64,000 nucleotides of DNA from Adineta steineri. Taxonomy: Eukaryota > Rotifera > Eurotatoria > Adinetida > Adinetidae. Each line of letters begins with the position of its first letter. The stretch's first letter is position 1. Positions 34,698-45,975 of this stretch are shown piece after piece. Both the position numbers and the translations under genes were made by a program. The notes beneath the pieces are model-generated. The model was not told where the DNA came from, made no database searches, and worked only from the letters and a program-made list of their open reading frames with translations. The stretch is from positions 1 through 64,000 of the forward strand of contig CAJNOI010000358.1 of the NCBI GenBank assembly GCA_905250115.1. The letters are read 5' to 3'.

Positions 34698-35615
34698 TTA
34701 CTGATGAAAAAAAAGAGTTTGTTTCAAAATAACTGATGCTGGAGTACGTAGAGCAGCCTGTTCAATAAAATATCCATCTGTATTAGATGAATAACTGCCA
34801 TCAGATCGTTTAAAGTAAAGATTGCGCTCTTTTAAAAATTCTAATCGATATGCAATTGCTCCTAAATCAGCTGATCCAGCCTTAAGTGCCACTGGAGTAC
34901 ATTTTCCAGTACCATCATCAATTATTTGAGGAGCTGCGTGTTTTGTTTGAAAAATAATTTCTCTATACTGCGGTTTAGAATGATGCGAAACAAAATCCCA
35001 AGCAATAATATCCTTTCCATCTTTCATATGTGGTAAAATTCTTTTTCCAAATATTTGAGAATAAAAATTATCTCCATTTGTCACTACGATATATTGACAT
35101 GAAGACGATAAATTATTCGTTTGATTATAGAGATAAGAAAGTGCACGATCAGTCATAACATAACCATACTCATTTTTCAAAGGTGGTACACCTAACTCAA
35201 GGAGAGTAATATAATCTCTACGCGATACGAATTTATTGAGAAAGTTAATTGTTTGTTTAAGTTGTCGAATATCTGTTCGTCTATCTGTATTGACTACATA
35301 AATGCGAATATTGTCAAGACCGGTATGAAGAAATGCTAAGGCAAATATAGGAAAATATGAAATTTGTGGTCCATATATTCGGGTAATGATACAAAGAGTT
35401 GGTGTGGATGAACTGACATTGTAATTATATGAATAATGAAATAAATTTGACCAATCATTTGTATTATTGAAGTACTTGAATAGTTTTTCATTTTGATTAT
35501 GATTATTCAAATGAAATGAAATCAGACAAAATCCTAGTATAAATATTAGACTTGATGATATATAATTCCAATGTTTTAATATCAATTCTTTTTGGTTTTG
35601 TAATGAATTCAACAT
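34698..35615 (-). CDS. Type II membrane glycosyltransferase-like protein
   Basis: One exon, 305 residues. A short cytosolic N-terminus is followed by a single anchor at about 18-36 (YISSSLIFILGFCLISFHL) and an Asn-rich stem with several glycosylation sites, giving Golgi-type topology. The luminal part begins LCIITRIYG and resembles a GT-A nucleotide-sugar fold: IRIYVVNTDRR, a variable region, then IVVTNGDNFYS where the metal-binding DxD of such enzymes would lie (here NGDN). Later come IIAWDFVSHHS and LKAGSADLGAIAYRLEFL. I do not recognise an exact CAZy family. It probably transfers a sugar in the secretory pathway, but the incomplete DxD leaves activity open. The gene lies on the same strand as the methyltransferase fragment with no sign of co-regulation. 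Confidence 0.6.
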   Translation of the reverse strand: MLNSLQNQKELILKHWNYISSSLIFILGFCLISFHLNNHNQNEKLFKYFNNTNDWSNLFHYSYNYNVSSSTPTLCIITRIYGPQISYFPIFALAFLHTGLDNIRIYVVNTDRRTDIRQLKQTINFLNKFVSRRDYITLLELGVPPLKNEYGYVMTDRALSYLYNQTNNLSSSCQYIVVTNGDNFYSQIFGKRILPHMKDGKDIIAWDFVSHHSKPQYREIIFQTKHAAPQIIDDGTGKCTPVALKAGSADLGAIAYRLEFLKERNLYFKRSDGSYSSNTDGYFIEQAALRTPASVILKQTLFFHQ

Positions 35616-36596
35616 TAAATAATATCAGTTTCTTAATCGTTGTATTTTCACCATTTCTAAAAGTAGATATATTCATTTTGAAGAAGTTATTATAAATGCC
35701 TGGTATAATTTAATATTTTATTTTATTTCATCTTCAATATAGTTTGACAACAAAGACTTAAATGTTAATAGAGTGAACACTAATTCAACAGATGAATTCA
35801 TTTCAATCGAGAATTTCTACTAATCTATGTTAACAGAATGCTAATGATTTATTATTTGACTTTTCGTTTTAATTATATCGAAATGTGCATGAAATACAAA
35901 GTCCACAGTCAAAACTGTGTTTTTGCGATGTTTAAACGAGTATTTTGTGACTTTCAGTTTTCGAAATTATTATATGAAATAAAATTATACGTTGAGAGGA
36001 GAAAGAATTAACATTGGCAGCCATACTATGAAATATAACTATGAAACCTCTATGACAAACAAAAACTTTTTTGTCGTATAGAGAGTTAAACGTTTAAACT
36101 GATTTTACGGCTAAATTCTCATGCTATTTTTATTGTAATTAAATACCACACGAGTTGAGATTCATCTGCGAAATACAGTGTGAAGTTTCCAATCTGAATT
36201 ATTGACAAATTAAAATTTTTTAAACATGAGTATCATTTCAATGATCGAGCTTTGAATTAACTGCACGCATGCTAAGATATTTTAGTGATGGTAATATCTG
36301 GATGGTTGTTTAAATAAGTATTTTTAATGGTATGAAAGAACTATTTATGTAGAATGTTTGGAAGTGTGAATGATGTTAACTAAGTGCTTTGCCTTTTGAG
36401 TGGAAAACTAATCGCTACTATTTTATATTTTTTCTTAAAAAGTAATTGCTATCTTTTTTAATTAATAATAAATTTAAACAGTTCTGAGTAAACAAATTCA
36501 CATTTTTATAACATCAGTACATGAAAAACAATTTTCGTGGTTTTTTTCTTAATGCTAAATCATTCTTTCGATCTGTACATCATTTGTTTAAATTTC
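35616..36596. other. Intergenic, nothing recognised
   Basis: AT-rich, no gene or repeat seen before the foldback at 36597. Confidence 0.35.
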
Positions 36597-36658
36597 GAGG
36601 GTAAGTTTAGATGTGGGTATGAATGAGAAGAACAACGCTCACACTCATACCCTCATTA
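36597..36658. repeat. Telomere-like foldback, copy 3, at a stop codon
   Basis: GAGGGTAAGTTTAGATGTGGG on the left and CTCACACTCATACCCTCATT on the right. The right end runs into the TAA (36656-36658, minus strand) of the methyltransferase fragment, so the inserted sequence meets the coding end. Confidence 0.55.
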
Positions 36659-37021
36659 TTTAACAGTGAAAAAGCAGATTTCATCTCCGACTTCAAGAAA
36701 ACGTATTCTTCTAGCCACTTGTATATACTTTTCTAGGGATGCAGTTTGAACATTTTCGATAATTTTTTTTATAAATTCGATAGTTGTTGATTTGCGAAGG
36801 TAACCAGCGTCGTTCGCTAGCATATAACTTGTTAATAAATCTTCTATAACATAAATTCCTCCAGATTTTACTTTTAGTACTAATTGAGTGAATGAAGTAA
36901 TTTGTTGATTAATTGTATGACCACCATCATCAACAATCACATCAGAATAACCTTGTGTTGATTTCACATTGTTTAAAACTGTTATATCATCTTGACTACC
37001 ATAAAACATGGTAACATTCAC
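36656..37021 (-). CDS. 5'-truncated SAM-dependent methyltransferase
   Basis: The 121-codon frame begins right after an acceptor-like TCTATTATAG and lacks a usable start, so it is a last exon. It reads MFYGSQDDITVLNNV, then SDVIVDDGGHTINQQITSF and GGIYVIEDLLTSYM. VDDGGH followed by GGxYVIEDLxTSY matches the second half of the class I methyltransferase fold of the bacterial macrolide O-methyltransferase type (MycE/CmcI-like), which acts on sugars or small molecules. The SAM-binding glycine loop should be encoded upstream, but the minus strand beyond 37021 has stops in the needed phase and no clear exon. The gene is therefore either split by an unrecognised intron or broken. A bacterial origin is plausible. 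Confidence 0.5.
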   Translation of the reverse strand: MNVTMFYGSQDDITVLNNVKSTQGYSDVIVDDGGHTINQQITSFTQLVLKVKSGGIYVIEDLLTSYMLANDAGYLRKSTTIEFIKKIIENVQTASLEKYIQVARRIRFLEVGDEICFFTVK

Positions 37022-37301
37022 CTATAATAGAAAAAGAAAAAGCATTACATAATTTTATCCTTGCACGAAATCAAGAAATGAATATTTCAGATCATGAAAT
37101 AGATATCAGTCTAATAATCTAATTTGAGACATACATACCTGTAATCTTTACCTACGAATAGCAGGTTCTTGCTTTAATTTTTAGATACAAGAATCAAATA
37201 CTATATGATCAACTCGTCTATTCTATATTTTATACTTAATTAAAGTTTCAGTTCGAACAGTTAAATAGCTGTCATTTTTGTTTATATTAAGAACTACGAG
37301 A

Positions 37302-37398
37302 TTGAGGATGGGTGTAAGTGTGAGCTTGAATGCGTGTGTTAGTTAAGAAGAGATACACCCACACCTACACCCACACCCACACCCACACCCTCAAGATG
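37302..37398. repeat. Telomere-like foldback, copy 4
   Basis: Left TTGAGGATGGGTGTAAGTGTG; right has four consecutive CACACC/CACCCA units ending in CCACACCCTCAAGATGG. The right arm is close to a pure run of the CCCACA hexamer, complement of TGTGGG. Confidence 0.7.
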
Positions 37399-37568
37399 GT
37401 TTTTTTCTCATGAAAAATATATTTGATGATTGTCTCTTTGTTTTAATATACTATTTTGTGTAAGAAATTGTTATTCTATTATCCTTATGAAAATAAATTA
37501 AATAATTGAAACTGGAGTTATGCTATACATTAGTTCATTGTTATAGAATTTAATTAATTTGAAACAGA

Positions 37569-37680
37569 ACTGCCGGCCTGGTAGCCGGCCAGGCCAGGCC
37601 AAGAACCTGGGCAGTCCATCACGCTCTAACCCCCAGGCTGAGTCAGACTAAGCAGGCCAGGACAGAAAGAAGTGGCCTGT
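37569..37680. repeat. GC-rich nested palindrome
   Basis: ACTGCC (37569-37574) pairs with GGCAGT (37610-37615). Inside, GGCCTGG pairs with CCAGGCC, and CCTGGG pairs with a CCCAGG further right. GC content is far above the AT-rich surroundings. No coding frame; it may be a fragment of a foreign or mobile sequence. Confidence 0.5.
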
Positions 37681-39248
37681 TGGTAGCTCTGATAGACATA
37701 TACTATCAACAATTGTAAAAACTGATTATCTTTGATATTCGCTAATATCAACATTTGAATGACATAAGAAATAAATGGAAAATACAAATGATATTTATCA
37801 TGATGAAACAATTAGAAAGTAAATGTAATCATATGCACTCAACTTAAATAATAATATCCTTAAGATAATCAATCGACATTATTTTATTTGTACAGTTTTA
37901 ATTAAAAAATGAATATATGTAGAACACAGACGATTCATTACAAGAAAGAATATTAACACATAGACATATATATGATTGAGTAACGAAAAATAACTAATAA
38001 AGATGCATCTTTACTTTCAGCAAAGCGAGTTGAATATTCAATAAAAAGTTATATCTATTGTAGAAAACCTGTTATTAAAATCTCTTTAATTTTCTCGAAA
38101 TTTTTCAGCATAGTTTTGATGATTTAATAAATAAAAAGATATTTCATAATTTATCAATTGAATGATATTCATATCGACTTATAGATATTCGTTTTTTGAA
38201 TATCAAAAATCTTAAGAAATGTCATTTACATTGAATCTTTCTCATCATATCAATATTAGTATGATTTTAACTTTATTATAAATCATATATGAATAATAAT
38301 ATTATTTTTGATCTTTCAATTATTATTATTTGATTAATTTCAATCATCACAGATATTTAATATCATCATTTTTCTAGAACTTTTCATAGCGTATCTTTTA
38401 AAAGAGAAAAGATCAAACTTCTATTATGTATCGATGCTAAGATATATAAAAAAAGTTTTAAAATATTCGATTATATACAATACTTTCGTTTTTATAATTA
38501 AATTTCATCATATTTTACTTATTTATTTCGATAGCTTTTCTTGTCTAAATCAAATATATAGTTAGAAGAATTTAATCGATACAAGAGAAATTCAAAGTGA
38601 TATTTGAAAGGGTAATAATAGTTCGTTGATTTAAAAAGAAAACGTAATTATTTCTTCGATTATTTCTATCTCCACAGTACAATATATCCTAAGAAAATAC
38701 CGATGTCATATACTTTTATTCATAACATGTAGATAACACATTTGGATAGAAGTTAAAAGAGCAGAAAAAAAATGAATTATAATAACGAAAAGGAAAAAAT
38801 ACGATACGATCATATATGAAAGAAAAGAGAAGAATACTAAATGAGAATACCATGTGACCATATATGTGGTTAACGTAGCGAAAGAATAAATTATTTATTT
38901 GCTTACAACTGGTATACACTGAATTCTCCTTCATATCGAAATAATTACAAAATATCACAAGTTTAACAATTCAATTCTTTGAAATAGTTTTATATTGGTA
39001 AGTGAACCTATTGAAATAACATAAAAAATAAGCAAAAAAGAATATCACATAATAACTATCTTGAGAATGAGAGTGATGATAATAACAGTATAAGACTGAT
39101 GATTCTTTCATTGAAAAAATATCACTAAAATTGTTTCGATTTCTTCTACTACGGAACAATGTTTTTAATGTCATTGAGTTGTTAACTTAATCTGACTATA
39201 GAAGTAAATATTCGTTTCTTTTAAAAATTTCTAGTCAAAGACGTGGTA

Positions 39249-40808
39249 ATGGCAAATAACAAAACACAATGTTTTACATGTATCAAAGATAAAATAACAT
39301 ATCCTTGTGAAGGATGTTCACAAAGATTTTGTTTAATTGATTTAGTAGAACATCGTCAAATATTAACTAGTGAATTACATCATATTACCAATGAATATAA
39401 TCAATTTAAACAAACAATTAATGAACAAAAACAAAGTCCACAAAATCATTCATTATTGAACCAAATTAATCAATGGGAAATAAAATCGATTGAAAAAATT
39501 CAACAAAAAGCACAAGAGTATCGAGAAATCCTCATTAAATCATCACAAACATGTATTAGTGATATTGAAATGAAATTTAATGATTTACGTGAACAAATAA
39601 AACAATTTCAAAAAGAAAATGAATTTAATGAAATGAATTTAAATTGTCTAAGAAATCAATTAAAAAAAATTACACAAGAATTAAATATTTCATCAATCAT
39701 GTCTATTCAACAAAATTCACAACCGCTCATTAATCATATTTCATTCATTTTACCGAAAAGTAAGTTATTAAGAAATAATTTCTAGACGATTAATTCTCGT
39801 TCTTTATGAATTTATTTTAAAAAACTATAAAAACAAAATTAAATTATTTTCAAATTTTTATTTAACAAAAAATAGATCAACAAAATCTTTTGTTCTCATT
39901 ATTTTCTAGAATCAAAATTCAACGAATGGAAACAAAATGCCATCACTGTGGCTGGTGGAATCAGAGAAGGACAAGAATTAAATCAACTTAATGACCCTCT
40001 TGGAATGTTTATTGATAAAAACAAAAATATTTTCATAGCTGATTATGCAAATCATCGTATAGTTGAATGGAAATATCTTGCAAGAGAAGGACAAATCATT
40101 GCAGGTGGAAATGAACAAGGAAATCGAATGAATCAACTGAATTGCCCAACAGATGTGATTATTGACCCAGAAAATCATTCGATCATCATCGCCGATTCTG
40201 GGAACAAGCGAGTGATTCAATGGATGAATCGAAAGCAACAAATTCTTATTGACAGTATTGATTGTTCTCGCTTGGCAATGGATAGAAATGGATTCCTTTA
40301 TGTTTCTGACTGGAAGAAGGATGAAGTGAGACGATGGAAAATGGGTGAATACAACAATGAAGGAATTATAGTGGCAGGTGGAAATGGATACGGAGATCAT
40401 CTCAATCAACTCAATTGTCCTACTTTTATCTTTGTTGATGAAGATCAATCTGTTTATGTATCAGATACGCACAATAATCGTGTTATAAAATGGCGAAAAG
40501 GTGCAAAAGAAGGAAGAATTGTGGCTGGAGGAAATGGTCACGGAAGAAATCGGAATCAATTGTCTTATCCTGCAGGAGTAATTGTTGATGATTTGGGTCA
40601 AATCTATGTGGTAGATTGTGGAAATAATCGAATAATGCGTTGGTGTGAAAGAAAAGAAGAAGGTGAAATTGTTGTTGGTGGAAATGGTGAAGGAAGCCAA
40701 TCAAATCACTTGAAGTCTCCCCGTGGTTTATCATTTGATGATGAAGGTGATCTTTATGTTGCTGATCATCGGAATCATCGAATTCAAAAATTTGTAACAG
40801 TTTTGTGA
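39249..40808 (+). CDS. B-box-like zinc finger, coiled coil and NHL-repeat protein
   Basis: Exons 39249-39759 and 39910-40808 (150-bp intron, GTAAGT...TCTAG) give 469 residues. The start is the ATG of MANNKTQCF, not the in-frame GTG just upstream. Residues 6-45 hold a Cys/His cluster (CFTCIKDKITYPCEGCSQRFC, then a His further on) like a single B-box finger. A long helical segment at about 45-165 is Gln/Glu/Lys-rich and should form a coiled coil. The C-terminal 290 residues are six NHL repeats with the recurring pattern GNGxGxxxNQLxxPxGVxVD then YVxDxxNxRVxRW, forming a beta propeller. This is a TRIM-like layout without a RING, so probably a scaffold or RNA/protein binder rather than a ligase. 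It is closely related to the gene at 44785-45975 and to the fragment at 46350-46604. Confidence 0.88.
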
Positions 40809-41132
40809 ATGAAAGTTTAGTTTTGAAAAAAAGATAAAAAAAATTTTTATTAAATAAATAATCGAGAAACAAAAGAAAAAATAAAGTTTTATTATTAAAA
40901 ATCAATGAATAAAATTGAATAAATTTTTGATAAGAAAATAACGACGAAAAATTGTTTTGGTTTCTTTTATCAACCTTGAATTGAATTTAAATAAAAAATA
41001 TTCGAAAAGATAATTCTGTGTTGTATGAAACTCTATTTGTATATTTTTATTTAATGAAAATCATAAAATTGTCTAAAGTTGAAGAGAAAAGAAATTTTTT
41101 ATAAAAATTTAATAAGAAAAATTGAGTTGAAA

Positions 41133-41252
41133 ATCTTGAGGGTGTGGCTGTGAGTGTAAATTTGGTTGTGGATTAAGAGTAGAGATAATCATACCCACAC
41201 ACATCTCCCAGACTCACACCCATCCACATACACCCACACCCTCATGTTATCT
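41133..41252. repeat. Telomere-like foldback, copy 5, at the assembly gap
   Basis: Left ATCTTGAGGGTGTGGCTG, right CACCCACACCCTCATG. The right end stops one or two bases before the run of N that begins at 41254. Confidence 0.65.
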
Positions 41253-41253
41253 T

Positions 41254-41353
41254 NNNNNNNNNNNNNNNNNNNNNNNNNNNNNNNNNNNNNNNNNNNNNNN
41301 NNNNNNNNNNNNNNNNNNNNNNNNNNNNNNNNNNNNNNNNNNNNNNNNNNNNN
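41254..41353. other. Assembly gap (100 N)
   Basis: Exactly 100 unknown bases, a placeholder length. It hides the first exon(s) of the gene that follows. Confidence 0.98.
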
Positions 41354-42332
41354 TATGATAAATTCTCTTGTAACCGTTGAACTTTATCGAAAATCGATTT
41401 TTCAATCGAATATTTCCTGTTCTTTTATTGCTAATAATTCACTATTAAATCACTCATCGATTGACGAATGTATCCGTACATGTGTTAATGAGCATTATTG
41501 TCAAACAGCAATTTATTTCAAAAATGAAAATATTTGTTCAATGTTTGCGGAACCTTGTAACAAAGATTCCATAAAAGCATCGGAGAATACTACTGCAACT
41601 GTTATTTGTTACAAAAACGATCCTCGTAAGATGCATCTTTTGTAGAATAAAATAGATGAACCTATGTGATTTTTTTTCTTAGAACTTATTCCAACATGTT
41701 CTTCAACTGTAGATCAAGAAACCACATCAATTTCAAGTGTGGTAACGAGCTCAATACAAGGTGTGATTTTCGTATTTCTTGGAGTGTTGAATTTACTGAA
41801 ATCTTGTTTCTTTTAGGTGCCCCATCAACAACGGCAACAACAGCAACTACAACAACAAGTTAGTAATATGCTAGATAATTTGAGGGTGAGAGTGTGAGTG
41901 TAGAATAGTTAGTGTGTTTACACCTACACCACACCCTCAGCTATGTTCGGAAAGGCTAACTTGTGTAAACTGCACAGCCTAAGAGATGAAATATTTGTGA
42001 GTGTGGGTGCGTCACACTCTATCGACACCTATACCCACATCCACATCCACACTCACAATCATGACTAGTAAAATTATATTTGCTTTTTTGAGGTTTTTGG
42101 TTATCTGTTGTAATTACTTTTAGTTCCTGGCTGCCATACATGTTCTGGATCGAATTATATAAATACCTGCTATGGATGTTCAAATTCAAGTGCTGGCTGT
42201 GAGATCAGTTGTACTTGCTATGGTGGTAGTGGATTAACAAATTCATCAATAACGCTTTCACCGGGTTTTGGTAATGGTTGTTTCGTCGAAAATGTGAACG
42301 GACAACTTCAATGTACTAGCCGTTGCACTTAA
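41354..42332 (+). CDS. Cys-rich secreted-type protein, apple/PAN-like and CVNH-like (5' end in gap)
   Basis: Four exons can be joined in frame: up to 41625, 41683-41760, 41817-41858 and 42124-42332 (introns 57, 56 and 265 bp, GT...AG). The first visible exon reads YRKSIFQSNISCSFIANNSL, then IDECIRTCVNEHYCQTAIYF and CSMFAEPC, with the Cys spacing of an apple/PAN adhesive domain. A Ser/Thr-rich linker follows (TTATTATTTT). The last exon is Cys-rich (PGCHTCSGSNY, CYGCSNSSAGCEISCTCYGG) and ends with LTNSSITL and ENVNGQLQCTSRC, resembling a cyanovirin-N homology domain. Such proteins are normally secreted and bind carbohydrates or proteins. The start is lost in the gap. The third intron carries two telomere-like foldbacks. 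The joins are convincing; the domain names are tentative. Confidence 0.55.
41880..41941. repeat. Telomere-like foldback, copy 6 (intronic)
   Basis: TTGAGGGTGAGAGTGTGAGTG on the left and ACACCTACACCACACCCTCA on the right. Lies inside the third intron of the Cys-rich gene. Confidence 0.65.
41997..42060. repeat. Telomere-like foldback, copy 7 (intronic)
   Basis: GTGAGTGTGGGTGCG on the left and ACCCACATCCACATCCACAC on the right, 55 bp after copy 6 in the same intron. Confidence 0.6.
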
Positions 42333-44784
42333 AAGCGATTTTCTTTTAATTTTTATATATCAGCACACTCTCATTTCATATGAACAATTAATGCTTTTAG
42401 AAACTTAGAACAAAGAAAAAATATCTACAATATACTACGACAAAATGACAAGCTTTTTCCTTATCATTTCACGCTGAATTAACTATTTTCAGGGTGTGGA
42501 TGAATACAAGACTATGTCACACCTGCTCTTCAAATTAGTATTCATTTGATATATTTAGATTTGTCTTCTCGTTAAGATCATAGTTTGAGTAAAGGATTAG
42601 ATTTATGTTTGGTAAATGTTTTTAAGCGAAAGTTTGGTTTCACATTTCATATAAAGTGTGAATTTGGGCTAGTATTGATTTTAAACATCTGGATGAATTA
42701 GAATAAGAATGAAATAAATGCATTACTGGAACACTGGTCTAACGAGCTACCTACATGATCATGCTGCAACTATGTTCATATATATACATATATAATTATA
42801 GAGATATTCTTGATGTAGAACTCATAGAAAGTGAAGTCTTTTATTGCTTGAATCTGATGTATTCATTGTTGTTACTGACGTCGACTGTGTTTTACAGCTT
42901 ATATTCTTTCGCGGAAAGTATGAAAATGTCTTCTTATAACAGCAGCGACATAGAAAGTCAATTTTATTTTATTTTGTTTGTTCACATGGTTTCAAATGAA
43001 ACAATGCAGTGTTGTTCTCCTTTTCATGAAAAGAAAAAAAAAACATTACTAATTGGTTACTTTGTATATTTCCATGTTGTTGTTGCTTTTGAATTTTGAT
43101 TATTTTTTTGGAATTACCAACTTTACCTTTTGTTTGGCACTTACGAAAACATAACTGCGTCATTTGCCATGGTACTTGCCGTGACATCACGTGAGTCATA
43201 TACATATGAGTATATAAAGACTTTGCATTTGCTTTGGAAAGCATATTCTTCTCTCTCTCTCATTGTTTGTTTCCTTGATCGAAATAAAGTCTTCATATCA
43301 TTTTAATAAAGTACTTTCATCACTCACTTCCAACATACATTAAAAAGTAAAAAATATTATCAAGAATTCCAGCACATAATTCATTCGATTTAAATTATTG
43401 TTGACGTGGTAAGTTTTTGACTGTTTTCATACTGCATACTAATATCAATATTTCCTCTGATCAATATTTCACACAATTATAAACAATGTTCTAAGTTGAA
43501 TTAGCAGATTAACAACAGATTGATTCGTTACTTTGTATAATTTATGAAGGTTTATTGACGTATTTATTCATAACTTGACTTTTCAATGTAAAACTCACAT
43601 AAGAAACTATAATGTCGAAAGATATACTTTGATCATAGTATCTTTGGATAGATTGATCAGAGAAATCTAGAGTTGAAATTTTGTATGTATATACGAGTTA
43701 TGAACATTAGAAACTCTTTAAAATCACTGAATCTTTCAAAAACATTCTTGAATTAATCTTCAAAACAAAAGTTAGTGTCATGTAGATTTTGAGATATTTC
43801 TTTATATTGCGAATATACCTTCGTTTTAAAACACGATTCTACCATTTCATATATATCCGTGTTATGTACACTCCAAAGAAACATCGATTTGAAATATTGA
43901 TATTTTAACTATAATTAAACGTTCATTCATGAGAATCATTCCATTATGTGTAATAGATGCCATACTGTCAAAACGATTGACAATTTCATCTTAAATGCAT
44001 CAGCTATTTTCGACCTTTAATTATTATGAATTAGTTTAGTTTTCATCAAAGTAGAAGTTCACTTATTCTATCATCGCCAACTAAATTTATAATCAAAAAG
44101 TCAATAAAGCTCAAATCTAATCAGATATATCCATAACAATTCATTCTAAGTTATTAAACTAATACTAATAGAGATCATAACAAACTCATAGTTTAAATGT
44201 GAATGTCCATTTTTATATCTATTCTAATTATAAAAGAGAACAAAACGAATGTATATCATGTCAGCTCTATTTGATCTGTTCTTCCATATCAAAAATGATT
44301 CGATTACGAAACAATCTTTAAGAAGCAAGTCAATATAGACAAATCTAAGTAAAAAAAAGAATCGATTGATCTAATATTTTTATAGTAGAACTATCATTTT
44401 GTCATGAATAATCAAATAATATTAGATAGATCATTTATATAACAATCAAATCTTCATGTAAGATCTTTCCATTAATCCTTTTAACATATTTATCAATTTT
44501 GTTCATTAGAATCAGTCATTTCTATGTCATAGAAATTTTTAAACTTATTTCTTTCATTTATTCGAAGATCTGTATATGTAGAATAATTCAATACCACCAT
44601 CTACACCCTAGTTTTATTAACAAAATACAATAGCGTAAGAATGCATTCTCAATGAATAACGTAGTTGAGATTTATAATTAATAAGACTACTACAAAGAAA
44701 CACACTCGACTAATAAATACATTTTATTTTATTTGTAGGATATTTATTGTGCTTGTTATTCGAAACATATTCTTTCATATAAAC
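42333..44784. other. Intergenic with a strong orphan promoter-like cluster
   Basis: No gene is supported over about 2.4 kb. A degenerate foldback lies at 42490-42533. A dense cluster of transcription-factor-like sites and a TATA box is at 43156-43218, listed separately. A 114-codon frame at 42755-43099 has no coding character. Confidence 0.4.
43156..43218 (+). promoter_or_regulatory. bZIP/E-box cluster with TATA box
   Basis: TGCGTCA (43156-43162), TGACATCA (43182-43189), CACGTG (43188-43193) and TGAGTCA (43192-43198) overlap or follow closely: CRE-like, E-box and AP-1-type words. TATATAAA follows at 43211-43218, about 13 bp after the last site. Two polyadenylation-like AATAAAG words occur 70-100 bp downstream (near 43284 and 43305), as in a compact LTR or a short non-coding transcript. 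No coding frame follows. Confidence 0.4.
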
Positions 44785-45975
44785 ATGGCTACAGATAGGT
44801 ATCAATTAAATCCTTTTACAAATAATACAGCAACTACATTAAAGAATCCAACAACAACAAATCAAATATCAACTCAATATCAAATAAAACAAAGTATGTT
44901 TCATTAAATAAAAAATAGTTTTATCATCTTTAAAACTGAGATAGAACTTTTTCATCAATTATTTTTATTAAATCATAAAAATGCTTTTCTTAAATTAAAC
45001 TTTTTATGAAAATTAAATTTTATTTGATTAACGCAAATTTGAATAAAAAGAAAATCTTTTGTTTTAGAACAAATTCAAACAAAAAAGAATCAATTTCAAC
45101 GATTTGGAATTACTGTTGCTGGAGGAAATGGATATGGACAAGAGTTAAATCAACTGTATTGGCCTGAAGGGATGATTATTGATAATAAAAAATCAATTTA
45201 TATTGCTGATTCTCGGAATAGTCGTATTGTTAAATGGCAATTGAATTCAAATATTGGTGAAATCATTACGGGTGAAAATGTACAAGGAAATCGAAATAAT
45301 CCATTGTGTAAGCCAACAGATATGATTTTTGATAAAGAAAATAACTCTTTTATTATTTCTGATACGGGAAACAGACGAGTAGTTCGATATTTTAATCAAA
45401 ATCTAACAAATCAACAAATTATTATTTCAAATATTAACTGTGCGGGTTTAACAATCGACATAAATGGATTTATTTATGTTTCTGATTATTGGAATCATGA
45501 AGTAAGACGATGGAAACAAGGAAATAAAAAAGGTAAATTAGTTGCAGGTGGAAATGGTAAAGGAAATCATCTTAATCAACTTAATCATCCTACTAATATC
45601 TTTATTGATAAAGATTATTCTCTTTATATATCAGATTGGGGAAACCATCGTGTAATGAAATGGAAAAAAGATGCTAAAGAAGGAATCATTGTTGCTGGTG
45701 GAAATAGCCAAGGAAATAGTCTCAAACAATTGTATCATCCTCAAGGAGTCTTTGTAGATCATTTGGATCAAATCTATGTGGCAGATTCTTGGAATCATCG
45801 AGTAATGCGTTGGTGTGAAGGAAAAGAAGAAGGTGAAATTGTTGTTGGCGGAAATGGAAGAGGAAAACAGCCAAATCAATTGGATCGTCCTATGAGTGTA
45901 GCATTCGATAATGAAGAAAATCTTTATGTTGTTGATCATGAAAATCATCGAGTCCAAAAATATGAAAAAAATTAA
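44785..45975 (+). CDS. NHL-repeat protein
   Basis: Exons 44785-44893 and 45068-45975 (174-bp intron, GTATGT...TTTTAG) give 338 residues starting MATDRYQLNPFTNN. A short Thr/Asn/Gln-rich leader is followed by about six NHL repeats (VAGGNGYGQELNQL, YIADSRNSRIVKW, YVSDYWNHEVRRW and so on to YVVDHENHRVQKY), predicted to close as a six-bladed beta propeller. There is no B-box or coiled coil, unlike the related 39249 gene, whose propeller it closely matches. An in-frame extension upstream of 44785 exists but includes a hydrophobic stretch and an acceptor-like TTTGTAG, so I treat it as leader. It probably mediates protein or RNA binding. Confidence 0.85.

Larger units (their letters stand above)
37022..39248. 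other. Intergenic, one foldback and one GC-rich hairpin
   Basis: No gene is supported. Holds the foldback at 37302-37398 and a GC-rich palindromic patch at 37569-37680, both listed separately. The rest is very AT-rich. Confidence 0.4.

Noticed and set aside
42700..42760. tRNA-like words on the minus strand (GGTAGCTCGTTAGACC)
   Set aside because: No acceptor stem, T-loop box or anticodon arm can be formed.
42840..43380. Solo LTR around the TATA box
   Set aside because: TG...CA ends with a matching target duplication could not be found, so only the promoter-like cluster is reported.
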